Shown piece after piece: positions 50,651 to 59,622 of a DNA stretch of 64,000 nucleotides; the stretch's first letter is position 1; each line of letters begins with the position of its first letter. Under the pieces are notes generated by a model. The model saw only the letters and a program-made list of their open reading frames with translations, was not told the DNA's origin and searched no databases. Made by a program: the position numbers and the translations under genes. The stretch comes from UBA6912 sp963792895. Its GTDB lineage: Bacteria > Actinomycetota > Acidimicrobiia > Spongiisociales > UBA5794. The stretch is taken from contig CAWBYA010000007.1 of the NCBI GenBank assembly GCA_963792895.1, positions 1,178,001 to 1,242,000 of the forward strand, given 5' to 3'.

Positions 50651-53550
50651 CGGTGACGCTTCGCATCAATGGCCGCACGCACAGGATCGAGTGCGCTCCC
50701 CATGAGTCGCTGCGCAGCGCTCTGCGCCGTGAAGGCTTCTTCAGCGTGCGCTTCGGCGCCGAGACGGGGGAGACGGGCGCCGATGCCGTTCTGGTCGACG
50801 GCCGGCTCGTTTCGACCGAGATCATGCTCGCCGCGCAGGCGGACGGCCACGACATCGAGACCGTCGAGGGTCTCGCACCCGGCCGGGGCCTGCATCCGAT
50901 CCAGCGTGCCTTCGTCGCTACCGGTGCGATCCAGTCGGGGTACTCGACCCCGGCGATGATCCTGGCAACCAAGGAGCTTCTCGCTCGCAACCCCGATCCA
51001 ACGGAGGACGAGGTGCGTGACGCGCTCTCCGGCATCCTCGACCGCGAGACCGGCTACATCAGGCCCGTCGATGCCGTCCTGCGAGCCGCTGCGCTCATGC
51101 GCGGCGAAGATCCCCCGCCCGTCGAGGCGGCGATCGTTCCCCCGATGACCATGGGTGACGACTTCTCCGATGCCGACACACCGCTCGACCTGCCCCGTGT
51201 CGCCCCGAGGGTCGTGCCCAACCCCGAGGTTCCAGAGACGCGGGTGGTCGGCAAGTCGGAAGCCAAAGTCGACGCTCTCAAGCTCGTGAAAGGCAAGCCT
51301 GCCTTCACCGACGACATCGAGATGCGCGGCATGCTCCACGCAAAGGTCCTCTACAGCCCGCACGCCCATGCCAGGATCACGGCGATCGACGACACCGAGG
51401 CGCGGGCGCTCCCCGGTGTCCATGCCGTGCTTCACCACGGCAACGTTGCCCGCGTGCGCTACGCCTCGGGCGGCCAGAGCTACCCCAATCCGCTCCCACA
51501 CGACCAGGTGAGCTTCGACAACAAGGTGCGGTACGTCGGCGATCGCGTCGCGGTTGTCGCCGCCGAGACCGAGGACATCGCCGAGGAGGCTCTGCGCCTC
51601 ATCGACGTGACCTACGAGCCGCTGCCAGCCGTCTTCGACGAGAACGAGGCGATTTCGGGGGCCGCCCCGGTGATCCACGACGAACCAGACATGGAAGGCG
51701 CCGCCGACGCCTCCCGCAACATCGTCCAGCACATCGGGGCTGAGGTCGGCGACGTCGAGACGGGATTCGCTCAGGCGGACCACGTGTTCGAGCAGACCTT
51801 CCGGGTCCATCAGGTGCAGCAGTGCCCGATCGAGCCGCACGTCGCGATCGGCTGGCTGGACAGCGACGAGCGGCTGGTGATCCGCACCTCCACCCAGGTG
51901 CCCTTCCATGTCAGGCGGATGGTTGCACCGATCCTGGATCTTCCCGTACGTCAGATCCGGATCATCAAACCCCGCATCGGCGGAGGCTTCGGCGCCAAGC
52001 AGGAGATGCTGATCGAAGACATCGTCGGCCACCTCGTGCTCGCAACTGGGAGACCGGTGCGCCTCATGCTGAACCGCTACGAGGAGTTCGTCTCCAGCCG
52101 CACCCGGCACCCCCAGACGATCACGTACAAGACGGGGGTCAACAACGACGGCGTGTTGGTCAGCCAGTCGATGCGCATCGTGGGAAACACCGGTGCGTAT
52201 GGGACGCACGCGCTCACGGTGCAAATGGTGAGTGGCCTCCGTGGCCTGAGCTCGTACAACTGCCGCAACAAGAAGTTCGATTGCGACGTTGCGTACACCA
52301 ACCTTCCTGTGCCCGGCGCCTACCGAGGCTATGGAGCGCCCCAGGCCTTGTTTGCTCTCGAGTCCCACATGGAAGACGTTGCCGCCGCCATCGGCATGGA
52401 CGCTCTCGAGTTCAAGAGCCGCAACTGGACCAAGGTCGGCGATCCCCTCGATGTTGCCCCCAAGCTGGGGGAAGGCGCCGACGACATGGAGGTGATCCCG
52501 GTCATCACCTCGAGCGGCCTCGAGGAGTGCGTTGCCCAGGGCAAACGCGCCGCCGGATGGCTGCGCCGCTACGACCCCGACTGGCGGATGCCGGCCGACC
52601 GGCCCCACATCCGGCGCGGCATCGGGTTTGCGATGTGTATGCACGGCAGCGCCATACCGGGGCTCGACATGGGCGCCGCCAGCATCAAGATCAACGACGA
52701 CGGGTCGTTCAACCTGCTGATGGGCGCCACCGACCTCGGCACCGGCGCCGACACGATCCTCGCCCAGATCGCCGCCGAAGTGCTTGGAGTCCCGGTCGAC
52801 GACATCTTGGTCTACGCAGCCGACACCGACATGACGCCGTTCGACGTCGGGGCGTATGCGTCGAGCACGACGTATGTCTCCGGCATGGCGGTCAAGAAGG
52901 CCGCCGAGGAGGTCGCCAAGCAGATCGCAACGCGTGCGGCCCTGCTGCTCGACGTCGACATCCCCGCCGAGATCGACTTGCACGACCGCCGGGCATGGTC
53001 GGCGGACGGCCGGTCGGTGTCGCTCGAGGAGGTTGCGCTCCACTCGCTGCACCAGGATCAGCAGCACCAGATCATGGGCACCGCATCGTACGTCGCCCCC
53101 GAGTCGCCCCCGCCCTACGCTGCCCAGTTCGCCGAAGTCGAGGTCGACGTGCAGACCGGTCAGGTGACGGTGCAATCCCTGGTGATGGCCGTCGACTGCG
53201 GCGTGCCGATCAACCCGGTCACCGCCTCGGGCCAGGTGGAGGGTGGCATGGTGCAGGCTTTGGGGTATGGGCACTGCGAGGAGATGGCGTACGACGCTGA
53301 CGGCCGCATGGTCAACGCCAGATTCGGCCCCTACAAGATCTATCGCGCCGACGAGATGCCGCACCTCGAGACCTTCCTCGTCCAGACGATGGAGAAGAGT
53401 GGCCCATTCGGCGCAAAGGCCATCGCCGAGATCCCAAAGGACGGCGTCGCGCCAGCCATCCGCAATGCGATCGTGAACGCTACCGGGGCCCGCATCGACC
53501 AGATCCCATTCACGCCCGAGCGGGTCTGGCGAGCGTTGCACGCAGGCTGA
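50647..53550 (+). CDS. xdhD: XdhD-type molybdenum hydroxylase, fused to a cysteine-free 2Fe-2S-like domain
   Basis: 967 residues. Residues 1-150 align with the 2Fe-2S protein of molybdenum hydroxylases, but every cluster Cys is gone: VRFGAETGETGADAVLVDGR stands for the CGxGxCGxC loop, QSGYSTPAM for QCGYCTPGM and DRETGYIRP for CRCTGY. The molybdenum part is complete: GGGFGAKQEM, GAYRGYGAPQ, MGATDLGTGADT and GPFGAKAIAEIPKDGVAPAI with the catalytic Glu. The ring-hydroxylase signature GGQSYPNP and the overall layout agree with E. coli XdhD (about 956 residues), which to my memory also has a Cys-poor N-terminus. Together with yqeB/yqeC this marks a selenium-dependent molybdenum hydroxylase cluster acting on purines or similar rings. 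Confidence 0.88.
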   Translation: MTVTLRINGRTHRIECAPHESLRSALRREGFFSVRFGAETGETGADAVLVDGRLVSTEIMLAAQADGHDIETVEGLAPGRGLHPIQRAFVATGAIQSGYSTPAMILATKELLARNPDPTEDEVRDALSGILDRETGYIRPVDAVLRAAALMRGEDPPPVEAAIVPPMTMGDDFSDADTPLDLPRVAPRVVPNPEVPETRVVGKSEAKVDALKLVKGKPAFTDDIEMRGMLHAKVLYSPHAHARITAIDDTEARALPGVHAVLHHGNVARVRYASGGQSYPNPLPHDQVSFDNKVRYVGDRVAVVAAETEDIAEEALRLIDVTYEPLPAVFDENEAISGAAPVIHDEPDMEGAADASRNIVQHIGAEVGDVETGFAQADHVFEQTFRVHQVQQCPIEPHVAIGWLDSDERLVIRTSTQVPFHVRRMVAPILDLPVRQIRIIKPRIGGGFGAKQEMLIEDIVGHLVLATGRPVRLMLNRYEEFVSSRTRHPQTITYKTGVNNDGVLVSQSMRIVGNTGAYGTHALTVQMVSGLRGLSSYNCRNKKFDCDVAYTNLPVPGAYRGYGAPQALFALESHMEDVAAAIGMDALEFKSRNWTKVGDPLDVAPKLGEGADDMEVIPVITSSGLEECVAQGKRAAGWLRRYDPDWRMPADRPHIRRGIGFAMCMHGSAIPGLDMGAASIKINDDGSFNLLMGATDLGTGADTILAQIAAEVLGVPVDDILVYAADTDMTPFDVGAYASSTTYVSGMAVKKAAEEVAKQIATRAALLLDVDIPAEIDLHDRRAWSADGRSVSLEEVALHSLHQDQQHQIMGTASYVAPESPPPYAAQFAEVEVDVQTGQVTVQSLVMAVDCGVPINPVTASGQVEGGMVQALGYGHCEEMAYDADGRMVNARFGPYKIYRADEMPHLETFLVQTMEKSGPFGAKAIAEIPKDGVAPAIRNAIVNATGARIDQIPFTPERVWRALHAG

Positions 53551-53558
53551 GGGCGCCG

Positions 53559-54398
53559 ATGGCCGCAAACGAGCACGGCCGCATCCTGCGCGAGCTGGCG
53601 GATGCCGTCGACTCGGGGGTACCCGTTGTGCTGGCTACGGTCGTTGCGACGCGACGGTCGGTTCCTCGCCATGCCGGGACGAAGATGCTGGTGTATGGCG
53701 ACGGCAGGCTGAGCGGTACCGTCGGCGGTGGTGAGATGGAGTCGCGAGTCATCGAAGAGGCCGGCGCGGCACTGCGCTCGAGAAGGCCGCGTCTCTTGAA
53801 CTATGCGCTGGTCGATCCCGGACGTGGAGACCCCGGCGTGTGCGGCGGTGAAGTCGAGATCTACTTGGAGCCTTCCATGCCCCCACCCACACTCTTCGTT
53901 GCCGGCTGCGGCCATGTTGGGAAGGCGGTCATCGAACTCGGTCACTGGCTGGGTTTTCGCACCGTGGCGACCGATGACCGGCCCGAGCAGGTGACGGAGC
54001 AGGCGATGCCCCTCGCCGATGTTCGCGCCCCCGGCAGCATCCGCGCCACCCTCTCGGCCCATCCCATCACGCAGGACACGGCGGTTGTGCTCGTCTCGCG
54101 CAGTGTGGCCTACGACGTCGATGCAATCCCTGCGCTGCTTGCCACGCCGGCTGCCTATGTCGGCGTCATGGGGAGCTCTCGGCGATGGGCCGCAACTCGC
54201 CGCGGACTCCTGGAGGCCGGCGTGCCGGCGGAAGACCTCAGCCGGGTGCGGGCTCCGATCGGGGTCGAGATCAACGCTGAGACGGTGGAGGAGATCGCCG
54301 TGTCGATCATGGCAGAGGTGATCGGAACGATGCGGGCGCCGAGCCCGGGCTCAGAGAATCCGGGCGTTGCGCCGGAGCCGATCGAAGGGGAGGCGTGA
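53559..54398 (+). CDS. xdhC: XdhC-family molybdenum cofactor insertion/maturation protein
   Basis: 279 residues. The N-terminal XdhC/CoxI domain is shown by ATVVATRRSVPRHAGTKMLV and GTVGGGEMESRV; the C-terminal Rossmann domain by LFVAGCGHVGKAVIELGHWLGF and YVGVMGSSRRWA. XdhC binds the sulfurated (or selenated) cofactor and delivers it to the apo-enzyme. It lies 9 bp after xdhD and overlaps yqeB. Confidence 0.9.
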   Translation: MAANEHGRILRELADAVDSGVPVVLATVVATRRSVPRHAGTKMLVYGDGRLSGTVGGGEMESRVIEEAGAALRSRRPRLLNYALVDPGRGDPGVCGGEVEIYLEPSMPPPTLFVAGCGHVGKAVIELGHWLGFRTVATDDRPEQVTEQAMPLADVRAPGSIRATLSAHPITQDTAVVLVSRSVAYDVDAIPALLATPAAYVGVMGSSRRWAATRRGLLEAGVPAEDLSRVRAPIGVEINAETVEEIAVSIMAEVIGTMRAPSPGSENPGVAPEPIEGEA

Positions 54399-55201
54399 TG
54401 CTGTTCGCGGACCATCTGATCATCGTTCGGGGAGGAGGGGACCTCGCTACCGGCGCTGTAGCCCGCCTCCATCGGTGCGGCTTCCCCGTGATCGTTCTCG
54501 AGCTCGACCCTCCGCTTGCAGTACGCCGGACAGTGGCGGTTGCCACAGCGGTCACGGACGGGGAAGCGAGGGTCGAGGACGTGGTCGCCAGGCGTATCGA
54601 CGATCCGGATGCTGCGGTGGCTGCATCAGCGAATGGGATCGTCGCAGTGATGGTCGCAGCCGACTATCAGGCGCTGCCGGCCGCACCGACCGCTGTGGTC
54701 GACGCAAGGGTTGCGAAGCGCAACATCGACACCAAGCGCGACGAGGCGGCCCTCGTCGTAGGTCTTGGACCGGGCTTCACGGCAGGCGTCGATTGCCACG
54801 CCGTCATCGAGACCATGCGGGGGCACCACCTCGGTCGGGTGCTGTGGGAGGGCAGCGCCGCCCCGAACACCGGGACGCCGGGTCGCATCGGCGGACAGGA
54901 CGAGCAACGCGTACTGCGCGCCGAGACCACGGGAACGGTCGAATGGGTGGTTGCGATCGGTGACCACGTCGTTCACGACCAGGTGATCGGCACGGTCGGG
55001 GAGAGCACGGTCCGGGCCCTCACGGGAGGTGTGGTTCGCGGTCTGATAACCCCGGGCATCGAAGCGGCGCCGGGTCTCAAGCTGGGCGACATCGACCCTC
55101 GCGCCGATCGTGCGGCGTGCTTCGAGATCTCGGACAAGTCGCTCGCGGTCGGCGGCGGAGTGCTCGAGGCCGTCCTCAACCACCTGAATCGATCGGCGTG
55201 A
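54398..55201 (+). CDS. yqeB: YqeB/EF2563-family selenium-dependent molybdenum hydroxylase system protein
   Basis: 267 residues from the ATG at 54398, four bases past GGGGAGG; a GTG at 54395 is also possible. Family features are HLIIVRGGGDLATGAVARLHRCGFPVIVLE at the N-terminus, VVGLGPGFTAGVDCHAVIETMRGHHLG, and NTGTPGRIGG, ending ARGGVLEA-like VGGGVLEAVL. YqeB is found only with XdhC/XdhD-type clusters in genomes that use selenium as a labile molybdenum-cofactor ligand, and is thought to aid cofactor modification. The yqeC start overlaps its stop (GTGA at 55198-55201). Part of the gene is copied at 60508-60717. Confidence 0.88.
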   Translation: MLFADHLIIVRGGGDLATGAVARLHRCGFPVIVLELDPPLAVRRTVAVATAVTDGEARVEDVVARRIDDPDAAVAASANGIVAVMVAADYQALPAAPTAVVDARVAKRNIDTKRDEAALVVGLGPGFTAGVDCHAVIETMRGHHLGRVLWEGSAAPNTGTPGRIGGQDEQRVLRAETTGTVEWVVAIGDHVVHDQVIGTVGESTVRALTGGVVRGLITPGIEAAPGLKLGDIDPRADRAACFEISDKSLAVGGGVLEAVLNHLNRSA

Positions 55202-55965
55202 GCGAGTCACTGGCGGCACGACTCGGCATCGGGAAGAGCGAGCTGGTCGCCATCGTTGGGGGCGGGGGCAAGTCCACGTTGCTGTTCTCGCTCGGAGATG
55301 AGCTGGCTGCCGCGGGCAGTCGCGTGGTTCTCACGACGACGACGAAACTCGGTGCCGAGCAGGCAGCCGCAGCGCCGACGCTGTGCCGGTCGGCCGATGC
55401 CGGGGCGGTGGCTCGTGCACTGAGCGGGCCTCGGCCGGTCATGCTCGTGACTGGGGGCGACGACCACAAGGTCATCGGGCCCGCTCCGAGCGCCATCGAC
55501 GTGCTCTTCGGCTCCGGTGTCGCCGACCACTTACTCGTCGAGGCGGATGGGGCGAGAGGTCGGCCATTCAAAGCCCCGGCGGGACACGAGCCCGTCGTTC
55601 CGTCGGCTGCGACGATCGTCGTGATCGTCATGGGCGCCGACGCCATCGGTGGCGTGATCCGCGATGTGTGCCACCGGCCGGAGATCGTCGCAGCGCTTGC
55701 CGGCACCGACCTCGATTCCCGGCTCGATCCCCGGACGTGCGCGTCCGTGCTCGCCCATCGTCGGGGCGGGCTGAAGCGGGTTCCGCGCCACGCCCGCGCT
55801 GTCGTCGCTATCACCAAGGTGGCCGCCGAGCGAGCAGATGCCGCAGCCGAGATCGCCACGGCGCTCGAGGCAGTGGCCCGCATCGACCGCGTCGTCCTGT
55901 TTCCGCAGCGCCCACGCCCGCCCGCGCCCGAAGCGAACGGTCATTCCTCGATCAGCGCCGCGTAG
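55198..55965 (+). CDS. yqeC: YqeC-family selenium-dependent hydroxylase accessory protein
   Basis: 255 residues from the GTG overlapping the yqeB stop. It has a P-loop (IVGGGGKSTLLFSLGDELA), TTTTKLGAEQ, LLVEADGARGRPFKAPAGHEPVVP and a GADAIGG segment, all typical of YqeC. It is a marker of selenium-dependent molybdenum hydroxylase systems, with unknown biochemistry, likely nucleotide-dependent. Its 3' end overlaps a truncated GerMN fragment read from the other strand by 25 bp, and its second half is duplicated at 60714-61046. Confidence 0.88.
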   Translation: MSESLAARLGIGKSELVAIVGGGGKSTLLFSLGDELAAAGSRVVLTTTTKLGAEQAAAAPTLCRSADAGAVARALSGPRPVMLVTGGDDHKVIGPAPSAIDVLFGSGVADHLLVEADGARGRPFKAPAGHEPVVPSAATIVVIVMGADAIGGVIRDVCHRPEIVAALAGTDLDSRLDPRTCASVLAHRRGGLKRVPRHARAVVAITKVAAERADAAAEIATALEAVARIDRVVLFPQRPRPPAPEANGHSSISAA

Positions 55966-56159
55966 TCGGAGAAGCCGACCGGCGCCGTAGCCAACGCACC
56001 GTCCGGCAGCGGAATCGCCACGGGTGTGCCCTCCAACTCGATACTCACGCGGTCGACGCTCTTGACCGTCAGCGTGAGCACGATCTGCGCAATGGCGAGG
56101 ATCTCCTCCTCTCCGCCGATCTCGGCGAACTGACGTGAGACGTCGACGACGGCGCTGCG
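55633..56159. repeat. 527-bp direct duplication, copy A
   Basis: Matches 60714-61240 base for base except for six substitutions I count (about 99% identity), at a constant offset of 5081 bp. It spans the second half of yqeC and the 3' end of a GerMN-domain gene read leftward. Confidence 0.9.
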
Positions 56160-56185
56160 CTGCGTTCCTTCGACCGCGAACTGAG
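55941..56185 (-). pseudogene. Truncated 3' fragment of a GerMN-domain lipoprotein gene
   Basis: Encodes only the last ~75 residues (SAVVDVSRQFAEIGGEEEIL ... GFSDYAALIEE) of the protein whose complete gene is at 61022-61561. The signal sequence, lipobox and first GerMN half are missing; upstream sequence loses similarity beyond about 56185. A by-product of the duplication. Confidence 0.8.
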
Positions 56186-56329
56186 AACCACCACACACCG
56201 CTGCCGCACCACGGGCCCCAAACCTCGGGGCGGCATCGACGGGCCCGCTCCAACGCACTTCGGGGAACACACGTATCTGAGGCGCCGTGGCGCCGTCGCT
56301 ATGGTGAGAAGGCGGAGGAGGGAGCCACC

Positions 56330-56611
56330 ATGCCGCTATTCATGATCGAGCGCCAGTTCGCCGACGAGCTGGACGTGACACCGGACATCGCTACCGCCGT
56401 CAACGAGATCAACGCTGACGAGGGTGTGCGCTGGCTGTATTCGTTCTTGTCTGCCGACAAGCGCAAGACCTTCTGCATCTACGAGGCGCCGGATCCACAG
56501 GCGCTGCTCGCCGCCGCTGCTCGCGCGGGCATCCCTGCAGATGCCATCGTCGAGATCACATCGCAAGTCATGCCAAGCGGCGTCCTCGTCCCGATCCCCG
56601 ACGCCGGCTAG
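56330..56611 (+). CDS. DUF4242 (SCO4226-like nickel-binding) small protein
   Basis: 93 residues from the ATG at 56330 behind GGAGGAGGGA. The ferredoxin-like fold of the family is recognisable by MPLFMIERQFADELDVTP, GVRWLYSFLSADKRKTFCIYEAPD and ALLAAAARAGIPADAIVEIT. Streptomyces SCO4226 binds nickel through His/Cys residues; here the ligand positions are less clear. The stop shares the CTAG at 56608-56611 with the convergent LuxR gene. Confidence 0.82.
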   Translation: MPLFMIERQFADELDVTPDIATAVNEINADEGVRWLYSFLSADKRKTFCIYEAPDPQALLAAAARAGIPADAIVEITSQVMPSGVLVPIPDAG

Positions 56612-59454
56612 CTGAGCAACCCATTGTCGGCGGCGTAGCGCGATGCTTGCGTGCGGTTGGTTGATGCTGTCTTCATCAGGATGCTGCGGACATGGTTCGC
56701 CACCGTGTTCCGACTGATGAACAGCGTGTCGCTGATCTCCTTGTTCGACATGCCGGTCGCCACCAGACGAAGCACTTCGATCTCACGCGACGTCAGCCAC
56801 TCGTGAGGAACGTCTCCGACGGGCTTGACGAGGTTCACCACCCGGACACTGCCGATCCGCTCTGCGATCTTCATGGCTTCACCGGCCAGCGCCGCCGCCC
56901 GCCGGCTGTCACGCCCACGGAGATACACCGCATATCTCGCAAGGCTCTCCGCCCGGTGCACGACATCGCCCATCTTCTCGTCCATGACGAGCGCCTTCTC
57001 GAAGTGATCCTCCGCATCGAGCCCGGCCGTCGCCGCCAGGAGCCCCAGGTAGCGGTCGGCGCTCCCGAACACGCTGACGAAGTGTCCGCTCAGCAGGTTC
57101 GTCCCCGAACGTGGCAGCAGCTTCTCGTACATGGCCTTCGCCAAGTCGGCCCGACGGACGAAGGCGACGGCTTCGCTCAGGAATGCCGTGACACTTCCCT
57201 GATACTTGGCCGCTACCAACGTCATGTACGGCGAATGCGCAAGATCGTCGAGCAACGCTCCCGCTGCCTCCACCATCCCTAGCTCCGTGTACAGCGCAAG
57301 CAACCCCAGCCGCCACGTGCCCACCTCCGTGCTCGGATCGCCGGTGATGAGTGGCCGCACCGCCTCGAGACCGGTCTCCCGCCGAATCATGAAGGTCGCC
57401 GCCGAGTGCAAGCCGTCGAGGCGCTCCGAATCGAACGCATCTCCAAGACCGATCACCCCGTCGAGCGACTGCATAGCACCCTCGAAATCTCCGCTGATGA
57501 ATCTCGAACTCGCGATCGACATGCCCGTGCCGGCGCGATCGAGCGGCTGTCCAGACCGATTCAGCGTTGTGAGCAGGTCACGCGTTGCGCTCTCCCACTT
57601 CCCGGGAAGGCCCAGCGTGTAGGCCGTGGACCCCCGAGTAAACGACACCTGGGTCAGCAAGCCATCGTCGTTGAGCTTCTTGGCCAACCGAGCCGCCTCA
57701 TCGAGTCGCGCCATGTCCTCCTCTCGCACCTCGGGCACGTACGTGACGGGGAAATGCAGGGCGACTGCGACCAGCCGCTCATCACCAAACTGCCGCGCCT
57801 CAGCCAGCACCTGATCCCCAACCTCTTGTGCCTCGATGTGGCGACCGCTGTATTCGAGCGCGCGACTCAAGCTGGCGCGCAACTGAATGTGAAGCGTTGG
57901 GTGTGCTTCGGCATCGAGCACGCGATCAGCCGCCGCGAGCTTCGCAGTGGCATCCCCACCTTCGTAGCCGGGTCGCCATCCGGCATCCTCGAATCCGACC
58001 GCCGCCAACGCCATGGTCCGCGGATTGTTCGATTCGCAGAGCCCGGCGTACAGCCGTTGCGCTTCGCGGAACGAGCCGCCCTTGACGTGATTGGCTGCGG
58101 CCGCGAGCAACAAGCGCTCTCGGGCATCGCCCGATCGCTCCAACCCGGCAGCGCGCTCGAGGTGCTCGGCTGCCTCCTCGAAGGCGAGACGCATTGCGGC
58201 AAAACGACCCGCCCGCTCGAGATAGGTCACTGCCTTCGCCGGATCACCAAGGACCCCGGCTGCCGCCTCGTGGTGCCCTATGAGCGCAGCTGTATCGGCG
58301 CGGTCTCCCAATCGCGCCTCGAGAGCCCGGGCGATCTGCGCATGGAGTTCTTGGAGCCGCGACGGCCGAATCTGGTCGACGATCGCCTGCCGCGCCAACT
58401 CGTGCACGAACGCGTATCCCGATTCCCGCACCATCAGAAGGCCGGCCTCGACTGCAGCATCCAGCGCGGCAAGGGCAACACCACGACTCGACCGGCTTGC
58501 AGCGACGACGGTGTCGATATCGATGTCGACGCTGCACAAGGCCGCGACTTCCAGCGCATCGGTCGTGGCACCCGGCAGCGCCGAGATCCTGCCGTGCAAC
58601 GCATCGCCAACGCTCGGCGGGATCGTCAGCCGGCCGGCCGCCAGAGCTGCAAACCCGCCTGACGCAACGATGCCGGACCACACTTCGTTTAGAAAGAACG
58701 GGTTGCCACCCGTGTGATCCCGCAGCAGGGTGGCACTTTGGAGCATCGCGTCGGCATCCTGCCCCGTCCGCCTCGCCAGGAACTCTGCGATCTCGTCGAC
58801 GCTGAGCCCTTCGAGATCGATGCGTCGCACACCGGGCAGTCGATACAGGTCGGAGATCGTCCGCACCAGCATTGGCGAACGATCCGGCAGCGTCGAGCGA
58901 AACGTTGCGATCACCACCAGCCGGCGTGGAGCCCGCGACCGGGCCACATGGGCAAGCAATTCCATCGACGGTTGTGAAGCCCAGTGGACGTCGTCGATGA
59001 CCAGCATCGCTGCTCGCTCGCGCGTCAGCGCCGCCACGACATCGACGACCGCGTCAAACAGATTCACCCGCGTGGCGCTGCTCGAGTCGGGAGCTTCTTC
59101 GCCGCCGAGAAACCGGCGGACCAGATCGAATCCTTCCCCGTCGGAGCCTTCGATGGTGCCGATAACCCCACCGAACGCCTCGACGAACGGCTGGAACGGA
59201 GTCGTGTGGTCGGCAAAACACCGGCCGTGGAGCACCAAGGCACCCCGATGGTGGGCTGCGGTAGCGGCTTCGGCAGCGAGCCGGCTCTTTCCTGCACCGG
59301 GTGGTCCGCCGATGAACACGACTTGCCGGCGACCGGCAATGGCAGCATCCCACGCCGAATCGACCGCGCGTCGCTCCCGGACGCGCCCGATGAATTCGGG
59401 CATCGTTGCGGCGTCAACTGATGCTGGCAGGTCGGAGGGGGCCACATTCGTCAC
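56608..59454 (-). CDS. Large ATP-binding LuxR-family regulator (LAL/MalT type)
   Basis: 948 residues, GTG start. Walker A is GGPPGAGKSRLA (residues 49-60), Walker B MLVIDDVHWASQPS. A long TPR-like middle follows, and the C-terminal LuxR helix-turn-helix is WLTSREIEVLRLVATGMSNKEISDTLFISRNTVANHVRSIL. The layout is that of MalT-like STAND regulators, which bind an inducer and ATP, oligomerise and activate transcription. The palindrome at 59489-59508, between this gene and the divergent secreted-protein gene, is a candidate operator, implying that it controls itself and that neighbour. Confidence 0.9.
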   Translation of the reverse strand: MTNVAPSDLPASVDAATMPEFIGRVRERRAVDSAWDAAIAGRRQVVFIGGPPGAGKSRLAAEAATAAHHRGALVLHGRCFADHTTPFQPFVEAFGGVIGTIEGSDGEGFDLVRRFLGGEEAPDSSSATRVNLFDAVVDVVAALTRERAAMLVIDDVHWASQPSMELLAHVARSRAPRRLVVIATFRSTLPDRSPMLVRTISDLYRLPGVRRIDLEGLSVDEIAEFLARRTGQDADAMLQSATLLRDHTGGNPFFLNEVWSGIVASGGFAALAAGRLTIPPSVGDALHGRISALPGATTDALEVAALCSVDIDIDTVVAASRSSRGVALAALDAAVEAGLLMVRESGYAFVHELARQAIVDQIRPSRLQELHAQIARALEARLGDRADTAALIGHHEAAAGVLGDPAKAVTYLERAGRFAAMRLAFEEAAEHLERAAGLERSGDARERLLLAAAANHVKGGSFREAQRLYAGLCESNNPRTMALAAVGFEDAGWRPGYEGGDATAKLAAADRVLDAEAHPTLHIQLRASLSRALEYSGRHIEAQEVGDQVLAEARQFGDERLVAVALHFPVTYVPEVREEDMARLDEAARLAKKLNDDGLLTQVSFTRGSTAYTLGLPGKWESATRDLLTTLNRSGQPLDRAGTGMSIASSRFISGDFEGAMQSLDGVIGLGDAFDSERLDGLHSAATFMIRRETGLEAVRPLITGDPSTEVGTWRLGLLALYTELGMVEAAGALLDDLAHSPYMTLVAAKYQGSVTAFLSEAVAFVRRADLAKAMYEKLLPRSGTNLLSGHFVSVFGSADRYLGLLAATAGLDAEDHFEKALVMDEKMGDVVHRAESLARYAVYLRGRDSRRAAALAGEAMKIAERIGSVRVVNLVKPVGDVPHEWLTSREIEVLRLVATGMSNKEISDTLFISRNTVANHVRSILMKTASTNRTQASRYAADNGLLS

Positions 59455-59488
59455 TCACCGAATGTACCGCGGGGCCATCAGTGATAGC

Positions 59489-59508
59489 CATAGTCATTGA
59501 TGACTATG
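59489..59508. promoter_or_regulatory. Perfect 9-bp inverted repeat, candidate LuxR operator
   Basis: CATAGTCAT and its exact complement separated by TG, 35-54 bp before the LuxR start and 115-134 bp before the secreted-protein start. It is AT-rich against a high-GC background and centred in a divergent promoter region. Confidence 0.55.
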
Positions 59509-59622
59509 AAGGTCGCCTTGTGACAATGATCCATATCGGTCATGTCTCTTCTCCTCGGGTGCCATACGGTCGGCCGCAGGACATCGCTCCCGCGGTGACG
59601 TACCCGAGCAGGAGAAGGAGAC

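Noticed and set aside
50647..53550. Selenocysteine codon in xdhD
   Set aside because: No in-frame TGA occurs; in this enzyme class selenium is a labile ligand of the cofactor, not selenocysteine.
50137..53568. 1143-codon open frame antisense to ygfM-xdhD
   Set aside because: It is the wobble-position shadow of two clearly recognised genes, with no domain motifs of its own. The same applies to the 849-codon antisense frame at 12107-14656.
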